Source of the DNA: Candidatus Bathyarchaeota archaeon RBG_13_52_12
Lineage (GTDB): Archaea > Thermoproteota > Bathyarchaeia > TCS64
Assembly (NCBI GenBank): GCA_001774245.1
Contig: MEZF01000046.1
Span: 18,563-39,017, forward strand
Direction of reading: 5' to 3'
DNA: 20,455 nt
Of the stretch, positions 1 through 7,215 are shown piece by piece. The translations under genes were made by a program, and so were the position numbers. The stretch's first letter is position 1. The number at the start of each line of letters is the position of its first letter. A model generated the notes under the pieces. That model was not told the origin of the DNA. It ran no database searches and saw nothing but the letters and a program-made list of their open reading frames with translations.

Positions 1-1
1 C

Positions 2-874
2 AACGTAGATGAGTGTGATAATACGACGATACTAGACCGGGTGATAGTGGGTAATTACGTACTTGGCCGTAACATGATAAGGGTGGAATCAAGCCGTCGA
101 CTAATGAGAGAGCAGATTGAGAGCATTAGAGAAGTAACCCAAAGGCTACTAGGTATTGGAATAATCGAGGAGAGCGATAAGCACCTAGTTCTTCAGTGCA
201 GCATCGACCCGAAGAATTTCCCCATAGAGACAGTCGTCAAGCGTCTCTACGTCATAACAAGCATCATGTTCAAGGAATCCATCGACAGCCTAATCGACGA
301 GGATCGTGAACTTGCCAAGGACGCAATAACCCGCGAACACGAAGCAGACACTATCTACTGGCTACTCTCAAGGCTCCTTGCTTCCGCTCAGCAGAGCCGT
401 GTCTTATCCGAGAGCATTGGCATCATCGATCCTATGGAGATCGCTGAATACAATCTAATAGCCTGGTACTTGGAGATGATCGGCGACCGCTTAAACTCCG
501 TCTGCATTAACCTGCTAAAACTGGAGAACCACAAAAAGGAAACTGATAGTGAACTAATTGAGCGCCTTGGGCAACTCGCTCTAGTTAGTTTCACCATGTT
601 TGACAAGGCGATGAAGAGCATAGTCGATAAGGACCTAAAATTAGCGAGCGACGCCGTAGACCTCTACGAGGCTGTACAGCTGGAAGAGGAGAAGCTTCTT
701 ACGGAGTTTCACAGCACGAGTTCGGAGTTGACTACCCGATTCAATATGATCGCTTGGGAGTTTAAGATAATTGCCGAGCATAGCTCAGCCATAGCCGAGA
801 TATCAATCGATAATATTCTCCGGGGAAAGAATGACATTTGCCAGGTATGGGAAGAACCGAGTAAAGAGGAGTAG
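2..874 (+). CDS. PhoU-domain regulator, archaeal type (5' end outside window)
   Basis: The reading frame is open from base 2 through the left edge, and the GTG at 41 lies inside conserved sequence, so the gene is cut by the window and its start is not visible. The visible part has two all-helical PhoU repeats. The first carries the acidic REHEAD segment and the second the VDLYEAVQLEEE segment; both match the metal-binding E/D-rich helices of PhoU. In archaea this family often carries an N-terminal AbrB/SpoVT-like DNA-binding domain, which here would lie to the left of the window. PhoU proteins modulate phosphate uptake and signalling; archaeal members with the AbrB domain are thought to be regulators. 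No phosphate transporter is visible to support a phosphate role. A C-rich/T-rich terminator-like stretch follows the stop codon. Confidence 0.85.
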   Translation, partial: NVDECDNTTILDRVIVGNYVLGRNMIRVESSRRLMREQIESIREVTQRLLGIGIIEESDKHLVLQCSIDPKNFPIETVVKRLYVITSIMFKESIDSLIDEDRELAKDAITREHEADTIYWLLSRLLASAQQSRVLSESIGIIDPMEIAEYNLIAWYLEMIGDRLNSVCINLLKLENHKKETDSELIERLGQLALVSFTMFDKAMKSIVDKDLKLASDAVDLYEAVQLEEEKLLTEFHSTSSELTTRFNMIAWEFKIIAEHSSAIAEISIDNILRGKNDICQVWEEPSKEE

Positions 875-876
875 AT

Positions 877-893
877 CCTCCCACCACATTTTT
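877..893 (+). terminator. C-rich then T-tract terminator candidate after the PhoU gene
   Basis: CCTCCCACCACATTTTT begins two bases after the TAG stop. A near-identical arrangement follows EF-2 (3642-3658) and a weaker one follows mtd (12881-12892). Archaeal RNA polymerase terminates on T-tracts in the non-template strand, so this is a reasonable termination site. There is no hairpin. Confidence 0.45.
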
Positions 894-1148
894 CGTAATA
901 ATAAAATCGATTAAAAAGTTGCTCCGATCAGTAATATAATACTTTTCTAACTCTGGAAACTATAGTATATACTGAATAAGTTCTTCGTTTGAACGAGGTG
1001 TCATCATTCTCTTAGATGAATAAACACGTTTATCCTTATTTTCATGATAAACAGATGGCTTTGGGGAGAAAAATTGGCATATACTCATATTTATATCATA
1101 GCGCCTAAAAACGTATACATAATTTTCATCAATTTTATCTCAGGAATA

Positions 1149-1162
1149 CTAATAATTATTAG
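1149..1162. promoter_or_regulatory. Perfect 14-bp palindrome in the intergenic region
   Basis: CTAATAATTATTAG equals its own reverse complement. It could be an operator, but it is composed mostly of A and T and lies about 270 bp from the EF-2 start, so chance is a real possibility. Confidence 0.25.
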
Positions 1163-1369
1163 AACCATTCGATAACTATGTTTTAGACAAATCTTCTTTA
1201 ACAAAATCACATCAGAGTTGCAAGACTCTTCATTTATACACGCACTTAGATTCCGGTGTGAATTATTATGATATGATTTTTTCCTCATCGGTCATGTTAG
1301 TATCATAGAAATAAATATAATGAGCAATATTAGTAGTTTTTTAAAAGAAGGTAACATTAGAATAAATAG

Positions 1370-1400
1370 GTTTAAAAGAGCCTTTTTGCAGTCTATAAAC
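1370..1400 (+). promoter_or_regulatory. TATA-like promoter elements for EF-2
   Basis: Two TATA-like elements, TTTAAAAG at 1371-1378 and CTATAAAC at 1393-1400, precede the EF-2 ATG at 1429. With archaeal TATA-to-start spacing of about 25 bp, the second would give a leader of only a few bases and the first a leader of about 30 bases. A purine-rich AAAAGGGG at 1410-1416 could act as a loose ribosome-binding site for the longer transcript. Confidence 0.4.
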
Positions 1401-1428
1401 AATTCGTTAAAAGGGGATTTGACGATCT

Positions 1429-3639
1429 ATGGTACGTTACAAGCAGACTAGCGACATCCTGAAACTGATGCTTGACAAGGAGCACATCAGAAACATTGGT
1501 ATAATCGCACATATCGACCACGGCAAGACGACGATGAGTGATAGTCTGCTCGCTGCGGCTGGGCTCATGTCACCTGACCGTGCTGGTGAAGCCCGCGCTC
1601 TCGACTACCTTGATGAGGAGCAGGCAAGAGGGATAACAATTAAGACAGCGAATATTAGTCTGCTCTATGAGGATGAGAAAGGTCAGCCTTATGTCATCAA
1701 CCTGATTGACACACCAGGCCACGTCGACTTCAGCGGTAAAGTCACCCGTGCAATGAGGGCACTCGACGGTTGCATCCTACTCGTCGACGCAGTCGAGGAG
1801 TTCCAGATCATGACCGAGGTCCGCCTCAGGCTCGCTTTAGATGAAGCAGTGCGGCCGGTTCTATACATCAACAAGTTCGACAGGCTTATCAAGGAGCTCA
1901 AGATGGACGCTGAAATGGCGCAGGCGAAGATCCTACGCATCATTAACCAGTTCAATACGATCGTCCAGACATTCGCTGCAGACGAGTTGAAGAACGAGTG
2001 GACCGTCAACGCCGGCGCAGGCCAAGTCTGCTTTGGATCAGCTCTCGACCGATGGGGCTTTACCCTCCCCCTGTTGCAGAAGAAAGGAATCACCTTCAAT
2101 CAACTAGTCCAGATGTACAAGGAAGGCAAACTCGAAGAAATACAGCAGAAACTACCTCTTGCAGAGGCCATGCTTAGCATGGTCATCCAACACTTACCCA
2201 ACCCTATCATCTCACAACCAAGGAGACTCAAGACCATCTGGAAGGGCGATCCAGAGAGCCCAATGGGCAAGGCAATGTATGCTATCGACCCCAACGCCCC
2301 CACAGTCGTATGCATAACCAACATCGTAATCGATCCCCAGGCTGGGGTCGTCAGCACTGGACGAGTATTCAGTGGAACCTTACATAAAGGACAGGATTTT
2401 CACCTCGTCAGCGCAAAGAAGGACCTCAAGGCCCAGCAGGTGAGTATATACATGGGTCAGTACAGGGAGATCGTCGATGAGATACCGGCCGGGAACATTG
2501 TTGCCCTCCTTGGTATAGCCGAGGGCAGGGCGGGAGAGACGCTCGTCGAGCCCTCCCTCAAAGCCGACGCTGTGGGATTCGAGTCCATAAAATACGCTTC
2601 TGACCCTGTTCTCACAATCGCTGTTGAACCCAAGAAGCCCATCGACCTTCCCAGACTCATCGACGCCATGCAGAAAATGAGTATACAGGATCCCAACTTA
2701 GTCACCACCATTAACCAGGAAACAGGTGAATACCTTCTCGCAGGGATGGGTGAGCTCCACCTCGAGATCGCCCTAAAGGACCTCAAACGCGAGTACAACC
2801 TAGACGTCACTGAGAGCGAACCTACAGTCGTCTACCGTGAAGCGATACGCGATAGCGTTGGCCCATTTATGGGTAAGAGCCCCAATAAACACAATAGAGT
2901 CTACTTCACTTTTGCTCCCCTTGATCCCGAGATAATTGATCTCATCCGCAACGGCGAGATCAGCGTCATCACAAGCCAGAGGAAGATGGAGGAGATCCTC
3001 GTCGAGAAGGCCGGTTGGACGACTAAGCAGGCGCGTCAGGTCTTCGCTATCAATGAGAATGCCAACATGATGATCGATACCACCGTAGGTATACAGGGCA
3101 TCCGCGAAGTCAAGGAGCACATCTCCGGGGGATTTACCTGGGCTCTACAACAAGGCCCACTCGCGGGTGAGATCGTCCGCGGACTCATGGTCGACATGGT
3201 GGACGTCGCACTCCACGAAGACCCCGTTCACAGGGGCCCCGCTCAGATGATGCCTGCGGTCAGGGGCGCAATGTACGCTGGTATGCTCTCAGCGCGCCCT
3301 ACACTCCTCGAGCCCATCTACAAGATACAGGTCCGTGTCCCAGCCACTTGGCTTGGCAACGCCACGGGCCTACTCAACAGGAAGAGGGGAAGGGTCCACG
3401 ACATGGAGCAGCAGGGGGCTGTCTCCGTATTTACTGGCTTCGTCCCTGTCAGCGAGACGATCGGCTTCAGCGCAGAGATGCGCGCAGCCACAAGTGGGAG
3501 CGCCTTCTGGCAGAGCACCTTCGACCACTGGGCACCGGTCCCTGACAACATGCTGATGGATGTCGTTAAGAAGATACGTACAAGGAAGGGCATGAGCCCC
3601 GAGCCTCCGACAGCTGCCGAGTACATTGTCAAAGAGTAG
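1429..3639 (+). CDS. fusA: Translation elongation factor EF-2
   Basis: This GTPase moves tRNA and mRNA through the ribosome after peptide bond formation. The 736-residue length is normal for archaeal EF-2. Visible motifs are the P-loop AHIDHGKTT (residues 27-35), switch motif ARGITIK, DTPGH (94-98), NKFD (148-151), the domain II barrel, domain III GMGELHLEIALKDL, and the domain IV loop with HRGPAQ. H601 in that loop sits where diphthamide is formed, so the protein should be modified if the dph genes are present. The ATG at 1429 gives the expected N-terminal length. The gene stands alone: it has an AT-rich promoter region upstream and a terminator-like T-tract downstream. One oddity is the segment after DAVE (about residues 117-135), which reads EFQIMTEVRLRLAL, whereas most archaeal EF-2s, from memory, have a GVMTQTETV-like sequence there. 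The NKFD form of G4 is also less common than NKVD or NKID. Confidence 0.97.
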   Translation: MVRYKQTSDILKLMLDKEHIRNIGIIAHIDHGKTTMSDSLLAAAGLMSPDRAGEARALDYLDEEQARGITIKTANISLLYEDEKGQPYVINLIDTPGHVDFSGKVTRAMRALDGCILLVDAVEEFQIMTEVRLRLALDEAVRPVLYINKFDRLIKELKMDAEMAQAKILRIINQFNTIVQTFAADELKNEWTVNAGAGQVCFGSALDRWGFTLPLLQKKGITFNQLVQMYKEGKLEEIQQKLPLAEAMLSMVIQHLPNPIISQPRRLKTIWKGDPESPMGKAMYAIDPNAPTVVCITNIVIDPQAGVVSTGRVFSGTLHKGQDFHLVSAKKDLKAQQVSIYMGQYREIVDEIPAGNIVALLGIAEGRAGETLVEPSLKADAVGFESIKYASDPVLTIAVEPKKPIDLPRLIDAMQKMSIQDPNLVTTINQETGEYLLAGMGELHLEIALKDLKREYNLDVTESEPTVVYREAIRDSVGPFMGKSPNKHNRVYFTFAPLDPEIIDLIRNGEISVITSQRKMEEILVEKAGWTTKQARQVFAINENANMMIDTTVGIQGIREVKEHISGGFTWALQQGPLAGEIVRGLMVDMVDVALHEDPVHRGPAQMMPAVRGAMYAGMLSARPTLLEPIYKIQVRVPATWLGNATGLLNRKRGRVHDMEQQGAVSVFTGFVPVSETIGFSAEMRAATSGSAFWQSTFDHWAPVPDNMLMDVVKKIRTRKGMSPEPPTAAEYIVKE

Positions 3640-3641
3640 CA

Positions 3642-3658
3642 CCCTCCAACCATTTTTT
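3642..3658 (+). terminator. C-rich then T-tract terminator candidate after EF-2
   Basis: CCCTCCAACCATTTTTT starts three bases after the EF-2 TAG. It resembles the element after the PhoU gene in composition, length and distance from the stop codon. Confidence 0.5.
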
Positions 3659-3696
3659 AGACGAGAACAACTCCTCTCTACATGGGCTAGACGGAG

Positions 3697-5076
3697 TTGA
3701 AGTTCCTCAACGAAGACATCATATTAGCAAACGGCGAAGGTATTTATGGCAAACTAAGACGCGATGCTCTGACGATTCTCGGATCAGCTCTCGACGCCGT
3801 AGAACCAGCCAGGGCGGTCCACAGCAAGGTCAAACTCAGAGGACACTCGCTAATAGTTGAAGACAAAACCTATGATCTCAACCAAATCGAGCGGATATAC
3901 CTAGTTGGAGGCGGGAAGGCGGGGGGCGCTATGGCAGAAGCTGTCGAGTCCATCCTCGGGGACAAACTCACAGGAGGCGTAGCCAACGTCCTAAAGGGCA
4001 CAGAGGGGAAGCACTGCTTAAAGAAGGTTAAGCTGATCGGAGCCTCACACCCGGTACCCGATGAAACCGGTGTGAGAGGTGTGAAAGAGATGCTCGACAT
4101 AGTGTCTGGACTGACTCGTAATGACCTCGTCATAGTGATCATCTCTGGCGGCGGTTCAGCTCTGATGCCATGTCCCGCCAACAGCATCACACTCGCTGAC
4201 CTTCAAACCGTGACGGAAAAGCTCCTGAAAAAAGGCGCAACGATAAACGACCTCAACGCCGTGAGGAAGCACCTCGACTCCTTTAAAGGTGGTCAGCTCG
4301 CTAAGAGATGCCAGCCCGCTAAGGTACTGAGCCTAATCCTATCCGATGTAGTGGGTGATCCCCTCGATACCATCGCCTCCGGACCAACCACCCCCGACTC
4401 AAAAACGTGGCTAGATGCGGAGGCCGTCCTCAAGAAGTATGATATATGGGGAGAAACCCCCCCGGCTGTAAAGGAGAGAATAAAGGCAGGAGTTGCAGGG
4501 AGTATTCCCGATACTCCAAAAGATAATGACCCAGTCTTTAACAGGACAAAAAACGTCCTCGTTGCGAGCAACTCGCATGCTGCCAAGGCCGCGTCTATAA
4601 GGGCACGGCGACTAAAGTACAAGTCGATGGTTCTCTCCACGATGGTGGAGGGAGAGGCGAGGCACGTCGGAAGCGTCTACGCTGGCATCGCCAGGGATCT
4701 GGCATCCTGGGGAAGACGACTCGATACCCCCGCAGCAATCATCATAGGTGGCGAAACAACTGTTGAAGTAAAGGGGACAGGCAAAGGGGGGAGGAACCAG
4801 GAGGTCGCACTCGGCGGAGCTAGGCTAATCTCTGGTTTGCCTTGCCTTATCGCATCCCTCGCCACAGACGGCCTCGACGGACCCACCGACTCAGCAGGCG
4901 CCATCATAGACGGAGCAACATTCGATAAGGCAAACCAGAACAACCTGTCGGTAGAGGCGATTTTAAAGGAAAATAATGCTTATCTTTTCTTCGATAGACT
5001 TGGGGACTTGCTCATCACCGGCCCCACGGGGACAAACGTGAACGACCTCGCCTTAATTCTCGTCTCGGGAGATTAA
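3697..5076 (+). CDS. Glycerate 2-kinase, MOFRL family
   Basis: The enzyme phosphorylates D-glycerate to 2-phosphoglycerate with ATP, feeding glycerate into lower glycolysis. The 459-residue length is typical of this family. Motifs seen are a glycine-rich GGGKAGG (residues 71-77), ASHPVPDE (116-123), SGGGSAL (150-156), LSDVVGDPLDTIASGPT (214-231), GGETTVEVKGTGKGGRNQE (351-369) and TDGLDGPTDSAG (390-401), the last two being hallmarks of the C-terminal MOFRL domain. The start is a TTG, because a TAG lies in the same frame at 3688-3690 and no ATG or GTG precedes the conserved region. The Toprim gene follows after 4 nt, so the two are probably cotranscribed. In archaea this kinase serves branched or semi-phosphorylative sugar breakdown, or recovery of glycerate made from hydroxypyruvate or serine. 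A hydroxyacid dehydrogenase lies about 2 kb downstream. Confidence 0.93.
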   Translation: MKFLNEDIILANGEGIYGKLRRDALTILGSALDAVEPARAVHSKVKLRGHSLIVEDKTYDLNQIERIYLVGGGKAGGAMAEAVESILGDKLTGGVANVLKGTEGKHCLKKVKLIGASHPVPDETGVRGVKEMLDIVSGLTRNDLVIVIISGGGSALMPCPANSITLADLQTVTEKLLKKGATINDLNAVRKHLDSFKGGQLAKRCQPAKVLSLILSDVVGDPLDTIASGPTTPDSKTWLDAEAVLKKYDIWGETPPAVKERIKAGVAGSIPDTPKDNDPVFNRTKNVLVASNSHAAKAASIRARRLKYKSMVLSTMVEGEARHVGSVYAGIARDLASWGRRLDTPAAIIIGGETTVEVKGTGKGGRNQEVALGGARLISGLPCLIASLATDGLDGPTDSAGAIIDGATFDKANQNNLSVEAILKENNAYLFFDRLGDLLITGPTGTNVNDLALILVSGD

Positions 5077-5080
5077 CCTC

Positions 5081-5542
5081 ATGACGACTAGGTGGGAGAG
5101 GCAGCGCGAGGCTCTCGAGGAGTTGAAGGCGATCCTCACAGAGAAACATCAAGACGTGGAACTAGTGCTAGTCGAGGGGCATAGGGACGTTGAGGCCATC
5201 AAGAAGTTAGGCGCCTTCATGCCTGTGGATGTAAGCTCTCATATCGGGAAGACCGAGCACGACATCGCGACCGACCTATCAAGTAAAACCCGAGAGATAC
5301 TAATCCTCACTGACTTCGATGAGGAGGGTAGATCCAAAGCTAAGCGCTTATCTAAGCTCCTCGAAGCAGAGGGGGTACAAGTTCGCAGCGAGGTAAGGCA
5401 GAAGTTTGGTAGGCTCATGGGAGTCCTCGGCGTGAAGACTATCGAGTCACTAGACGATATATGGGATGATTTGTCACTCAGACAATCAATAATCAAGCCT
5501 CAATTTGTGCGCAATAAGAAACAAAGCAAGAATAGAAAATGA
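5081..5542 (+). CDS. Small Toprim-domain protein (UPF0292/COG1658-like)
   Basis: The 153-residue protein has a stand-alone Toprim fold: the conserved glutamate in LVEGHRD (E32) and the DxD pair in ILTDFDEEGR (D78, D80). These residues bind Mg2+ in primases, topoisomerases, OLD nucleases and RNase M5. Archaeal proteins of this size are annotated as UPF0292 or M5-like; RNase M5 trims 5S rRNA in Bacillus, but the archaeal role is not settled. The basic C-terminal tail (NKKQSKNRK) suggests nucleic acid binding. The ATG is preceded by GGGAG at 5067-5071, inside the last codons of the glycerate kinase, and only 4 nt separate the genes, implying translation from one mRNA. Confidence 0.85.
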   Translation: MTTRWERQREALEELKAILTEKHQDVELVLVEGHRDVEAIKKLGAFMPVDVSSHIGKTEHDIATDLSSKTREILILTDFDEEGRSKAKRLSKLLEAEGVQVRSEVRQKFGRLMGVLGVKTIESLDDIWDDLSLRQSIIKPQFVRNKKQSKNRK

Positions 5543-5599
5543 TTAGTGAAAATGAGCGCATGAAATTAGACTAATTAAGTAGCGCATAGGTATAGGTTC

Positions 5600-6508
5600 G
5601 TGGCTGGTAAAGATTCGACTACGTTTATCGGAGCTTCACAGTTCTTTGTGATGGGGCTATTATTCATATTAACTGATGGGTTAGCTATTTTACTTTCGAA
5701 GCCATTCAGTGATTTAGAGCTCTATGCCTTCGCGGAGCCGAGTGACCCCCTAAACATCATGTACTTCTTTCTGATGATGTTTGTGGGGACAGCCCTGATC
5801 CTCACTTTGGGGCGCCTCTTTGGAGGCAGGCTTGTGAAGTGGGTTCTAGCAGGGGTGACCTGGTCATCACTTTTTTCTACATTTTATACATTTTCATTCT
5901 TCGTTGTGGGCGACCCCTTGGCAACTTGGATGTCTATATTGGGCTCGGTACTGTTTGTTACGGCGTTGATAAAGTGGCCGAGATGGTATCTTATCGACAC
6001 CACTGCGCTCCTTCTCGGCACAGCCGCGATGGCCCTCATTGGAATTTCAATAAGACCTCCATTTATGGCAATTTTATTAATTGGCTTAGCAGTCTACGAT
6101 GCCATTGCTGTATATGGCACAGGTCATATGATATCACTCGCTGAGATTGTCATCAACTCAGGCTTACCCTTGGTTCTGATAATCCCAAAAGTCAGAGACT
6201 ATAGTCAAGCTGAAAAGGTGATAATACTCAAGAAGCCCCCTCAAGGCGCCGAGAACCGTAAAGCTGTCTACATGGGGTTAGGAGACATTGTATTACCTGG
6301 ATGTTTAGCTATCTCAGTCTATGATTCACTTGGCATCGTAGCGCTTCCCATAGTTTGTGCGATCATAATTGGGACGCTGATCGGATTCTCGGTTCTATCC
6401 TTTTTCGTTGCGAAGGGAAGGCCTCAAGCGGGGCTTCCTTATCTATGTGGGGGGGCTATCCTGGGGTATCTTATCTCAAGTGTATTTTTCATGCATCTTG
6501 TAGGTTAG
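5600..6508 (+). CDS. Presenilin-like A22 intramembrane aspartyl protease
   Basis: This polytopic membrane protein of 302 residues has about nine hydrophobic segments. It has the signature of presenilin/signal peptide peptidase homologues: YD in AVYDAIAVY (catalytic D167), GLGD in MGLGDIVLPG (catalytic D229), and an AGLPYL segment (277-282) in the place of the PAL motif, followed by GGAILGY. The length matches characterised archaeal presenilin homologues. Such proteases cut transmembrane segments within the bilayer; the archaeal substrates are unknown. The start is the GTG at 5600; the preceding region has only a weak AGG-type ribosome site. A 57-nt gap separates it from the Toprim gene, so it may be the last gene of the same transcript or have its own promoter. 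Confidence 0.93.
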   Translation: MAGKDSTTFIGASQFFVMGLLFILTDGLAILLSKPFSDLELYAFAEPSDPLNIMYFFLMMFVGTALILTLGRLFGGRLVKWVLAGVTWSSLFSTFYTFSFFVVGDPLATWMSILGSVLFVTALIKWPRWYLIDTTALLLGTAAMALIGISIRPPFMAILLIGLAVYDAIAVYGTGHMISLAEIVINSGLPLVLIIPKVRDYSQAEKVIILKKPPQGAENRKAVYMGLGDIVLPGCLAISVYDSLGIVALPIVCAIIIGTLIGFSVLSFFVAKGRPQAGLPYLCGGAILGYLISSVFFMHLVG

Positions 6509-6599
6509 GTTAAAAGTACGTGCGAGCATGACTCCGCGGATCTTCGCAAATTTTTACACTACGCGCCAAGTTCGATAGCTTTGATTAAAACGCGTGGTG

Positions 6600-6947
6600 T
6601 TAAGGTTCTTCTAGCGTCGCAATGATTGCCTTAAGCTGTTGAATCAGATCCTCTTGACCCTGGATCAGTGCGTCCTGAGCTTTAAGCAGCGCATCCTTAA
6701 CCTGAATCATTTCAGCTTGAGCTTGAATCTGCGCATCCTTGGCCTGAAGCAGTGCATCCTGGGCCTGAAGCTGCGCATCTTGAGCCTGCAGCTGAGCATC
6801 CTTTGCGTTTAACTCCACATCTTGGCTCTGAATCTTAAGCTCGTAGGCTAATACCTGATTTTTGAGAGGCGTCGAGGCGATGAGATAGCCACCGACTAGG
6901 CCAACCGTTAGGCAGATGATTACTAGGAAATAGAATTTGGAATCCAT
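6600..6947 (-). CDS. Membrane-anchored heptad-repeat protein
   Basis: I do not recognise a family. The 115-residue product has a hydrophobic N-terminus (residues 5-24, FYFLVIICLTVGLVGGYLIA) that would act as a membrane anchor or uncleaved signal. From residue 39 to 109 it is a run of ten 7-residue units of the form L/I-Q-A-Q/K-D-A-Q/L, with a leucine or isoleucine at every seventh position (39, 46, 53, 60 and on to 109). The rest is rich in Gln, Ala and Asp. This predicts a long helix, probably an extracytoplasmic coiled coil or oligomerising rod. At DNA level the units are 21-bp tandem repeats. The frame is the only long open one here and runs against its neighbours. The ATG has no clear ribosome site and could be translated from a short leader, with a TATA-like stretch about 30 bp upstream. 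Confidence 0.7.
   Translation of the reverse strand: MDSKFYFLVIICLTVGLVGGYLIASTPLKNQVLAYELKIQSQDVELNAKDAQLQAQDAQLQAQDALLQAKDAQIQAQAEMIQVKDALLKAQDALIQGQEDLIQQLKAIIATLEEP
6621..6833 (-). repeat. 21-bp tandem repeat coding for heptads
   Basis: About ten 21-bp units lie in the minus-strand gene; on the plus strand they read like GCCTGAAGCTGCGCATCTT with small changes. The best-conserved units are at about 6666-6812, where several neighbours differ by only a few bases. The phase matches the heptads exactly, so the repeat is coding. Confidence 0.8.
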
Positions 6948-7170
6948 GGAACTAGGTTGCGGGGTTGGAGTTAAGTTTTGTGAAAAATTTAGTCATCTCC
7001 ACTCTGACAGACTCAGCTTTCGCGAGATGAGTTTTACTTAGTGTGTAAAAGGAGTGTAGGCCAGTTCTTTAATGACACGACTATTCGCTCATTATATTAC
7101 TGCTATATTTATTTACTCACCGCTTAAGGGGAAACACTCACCAGGTTGAAATACTTAGAATAGCTGAACA

Positions 7171-7184
7171 TTTTTAGCTAAAAA
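7171..7184. promoter_or_regulatory. Perfect palindrome in the promoter of the dehydrogenase operon
   Basis: TTTTTAGCTAAAAA is its own reverse complement and lies 31 bp before the ATG at 7216. Its right half (CTAAAAAG) is also TATA-like and placed for a transcript with a very short leader, so a protein bound to the palindrome would block TBP. This is a candidate operator/promoter overlap. Confidence 0.35.
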
Positions 7185-7215
7185 GTGAAATAATCGTTTT
7201 CTGAAGCATACTATA

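Larger units (their letters stand above)
894..1428. other. Long AT-rich intergenic region upstream of EF-2
   Basis: This is more than 500 bases without a convincing gene. It holds an imperfect inverted repeat at 983-998 (arms around CGTT/AACG), a perfect 14-bp AT-rich palindrome at 1149-1162, a short hairpin candidate at about 1215-1230 (AGAGT/ACTCT arms), and several TATA-like runs near the EF-2 start. A 65-codon minus-strand frame at 1091-1288 is not supported. No tRNA, snoRNA box pair or other RNA could be recognised, though an uncharacterised small RNA or long leader is possible. Confidence 0.5.

Noticed and set aside
1091..1288. 65-codon minus-strand open frame in the AT-rich gap
   Set aside because: Composition looks like translated AT-rich intergenic DNA. 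It has no recognisable domain or ribosome site.
1689..3653. Several long open frames antisense to or out of frame with EF-2
   Set aside because: They are shadows of the EF-2 reading frame: low-complexity Ser/Arg/Leu-rich products with no domain, in a region fully explained by EF-2.
6621..6833. Regular short repeats that could suggest a CRISPR array
   Set aside because: The units are contiguous 21-bp repeats without spacers and match a heptad-coding frame exactly.
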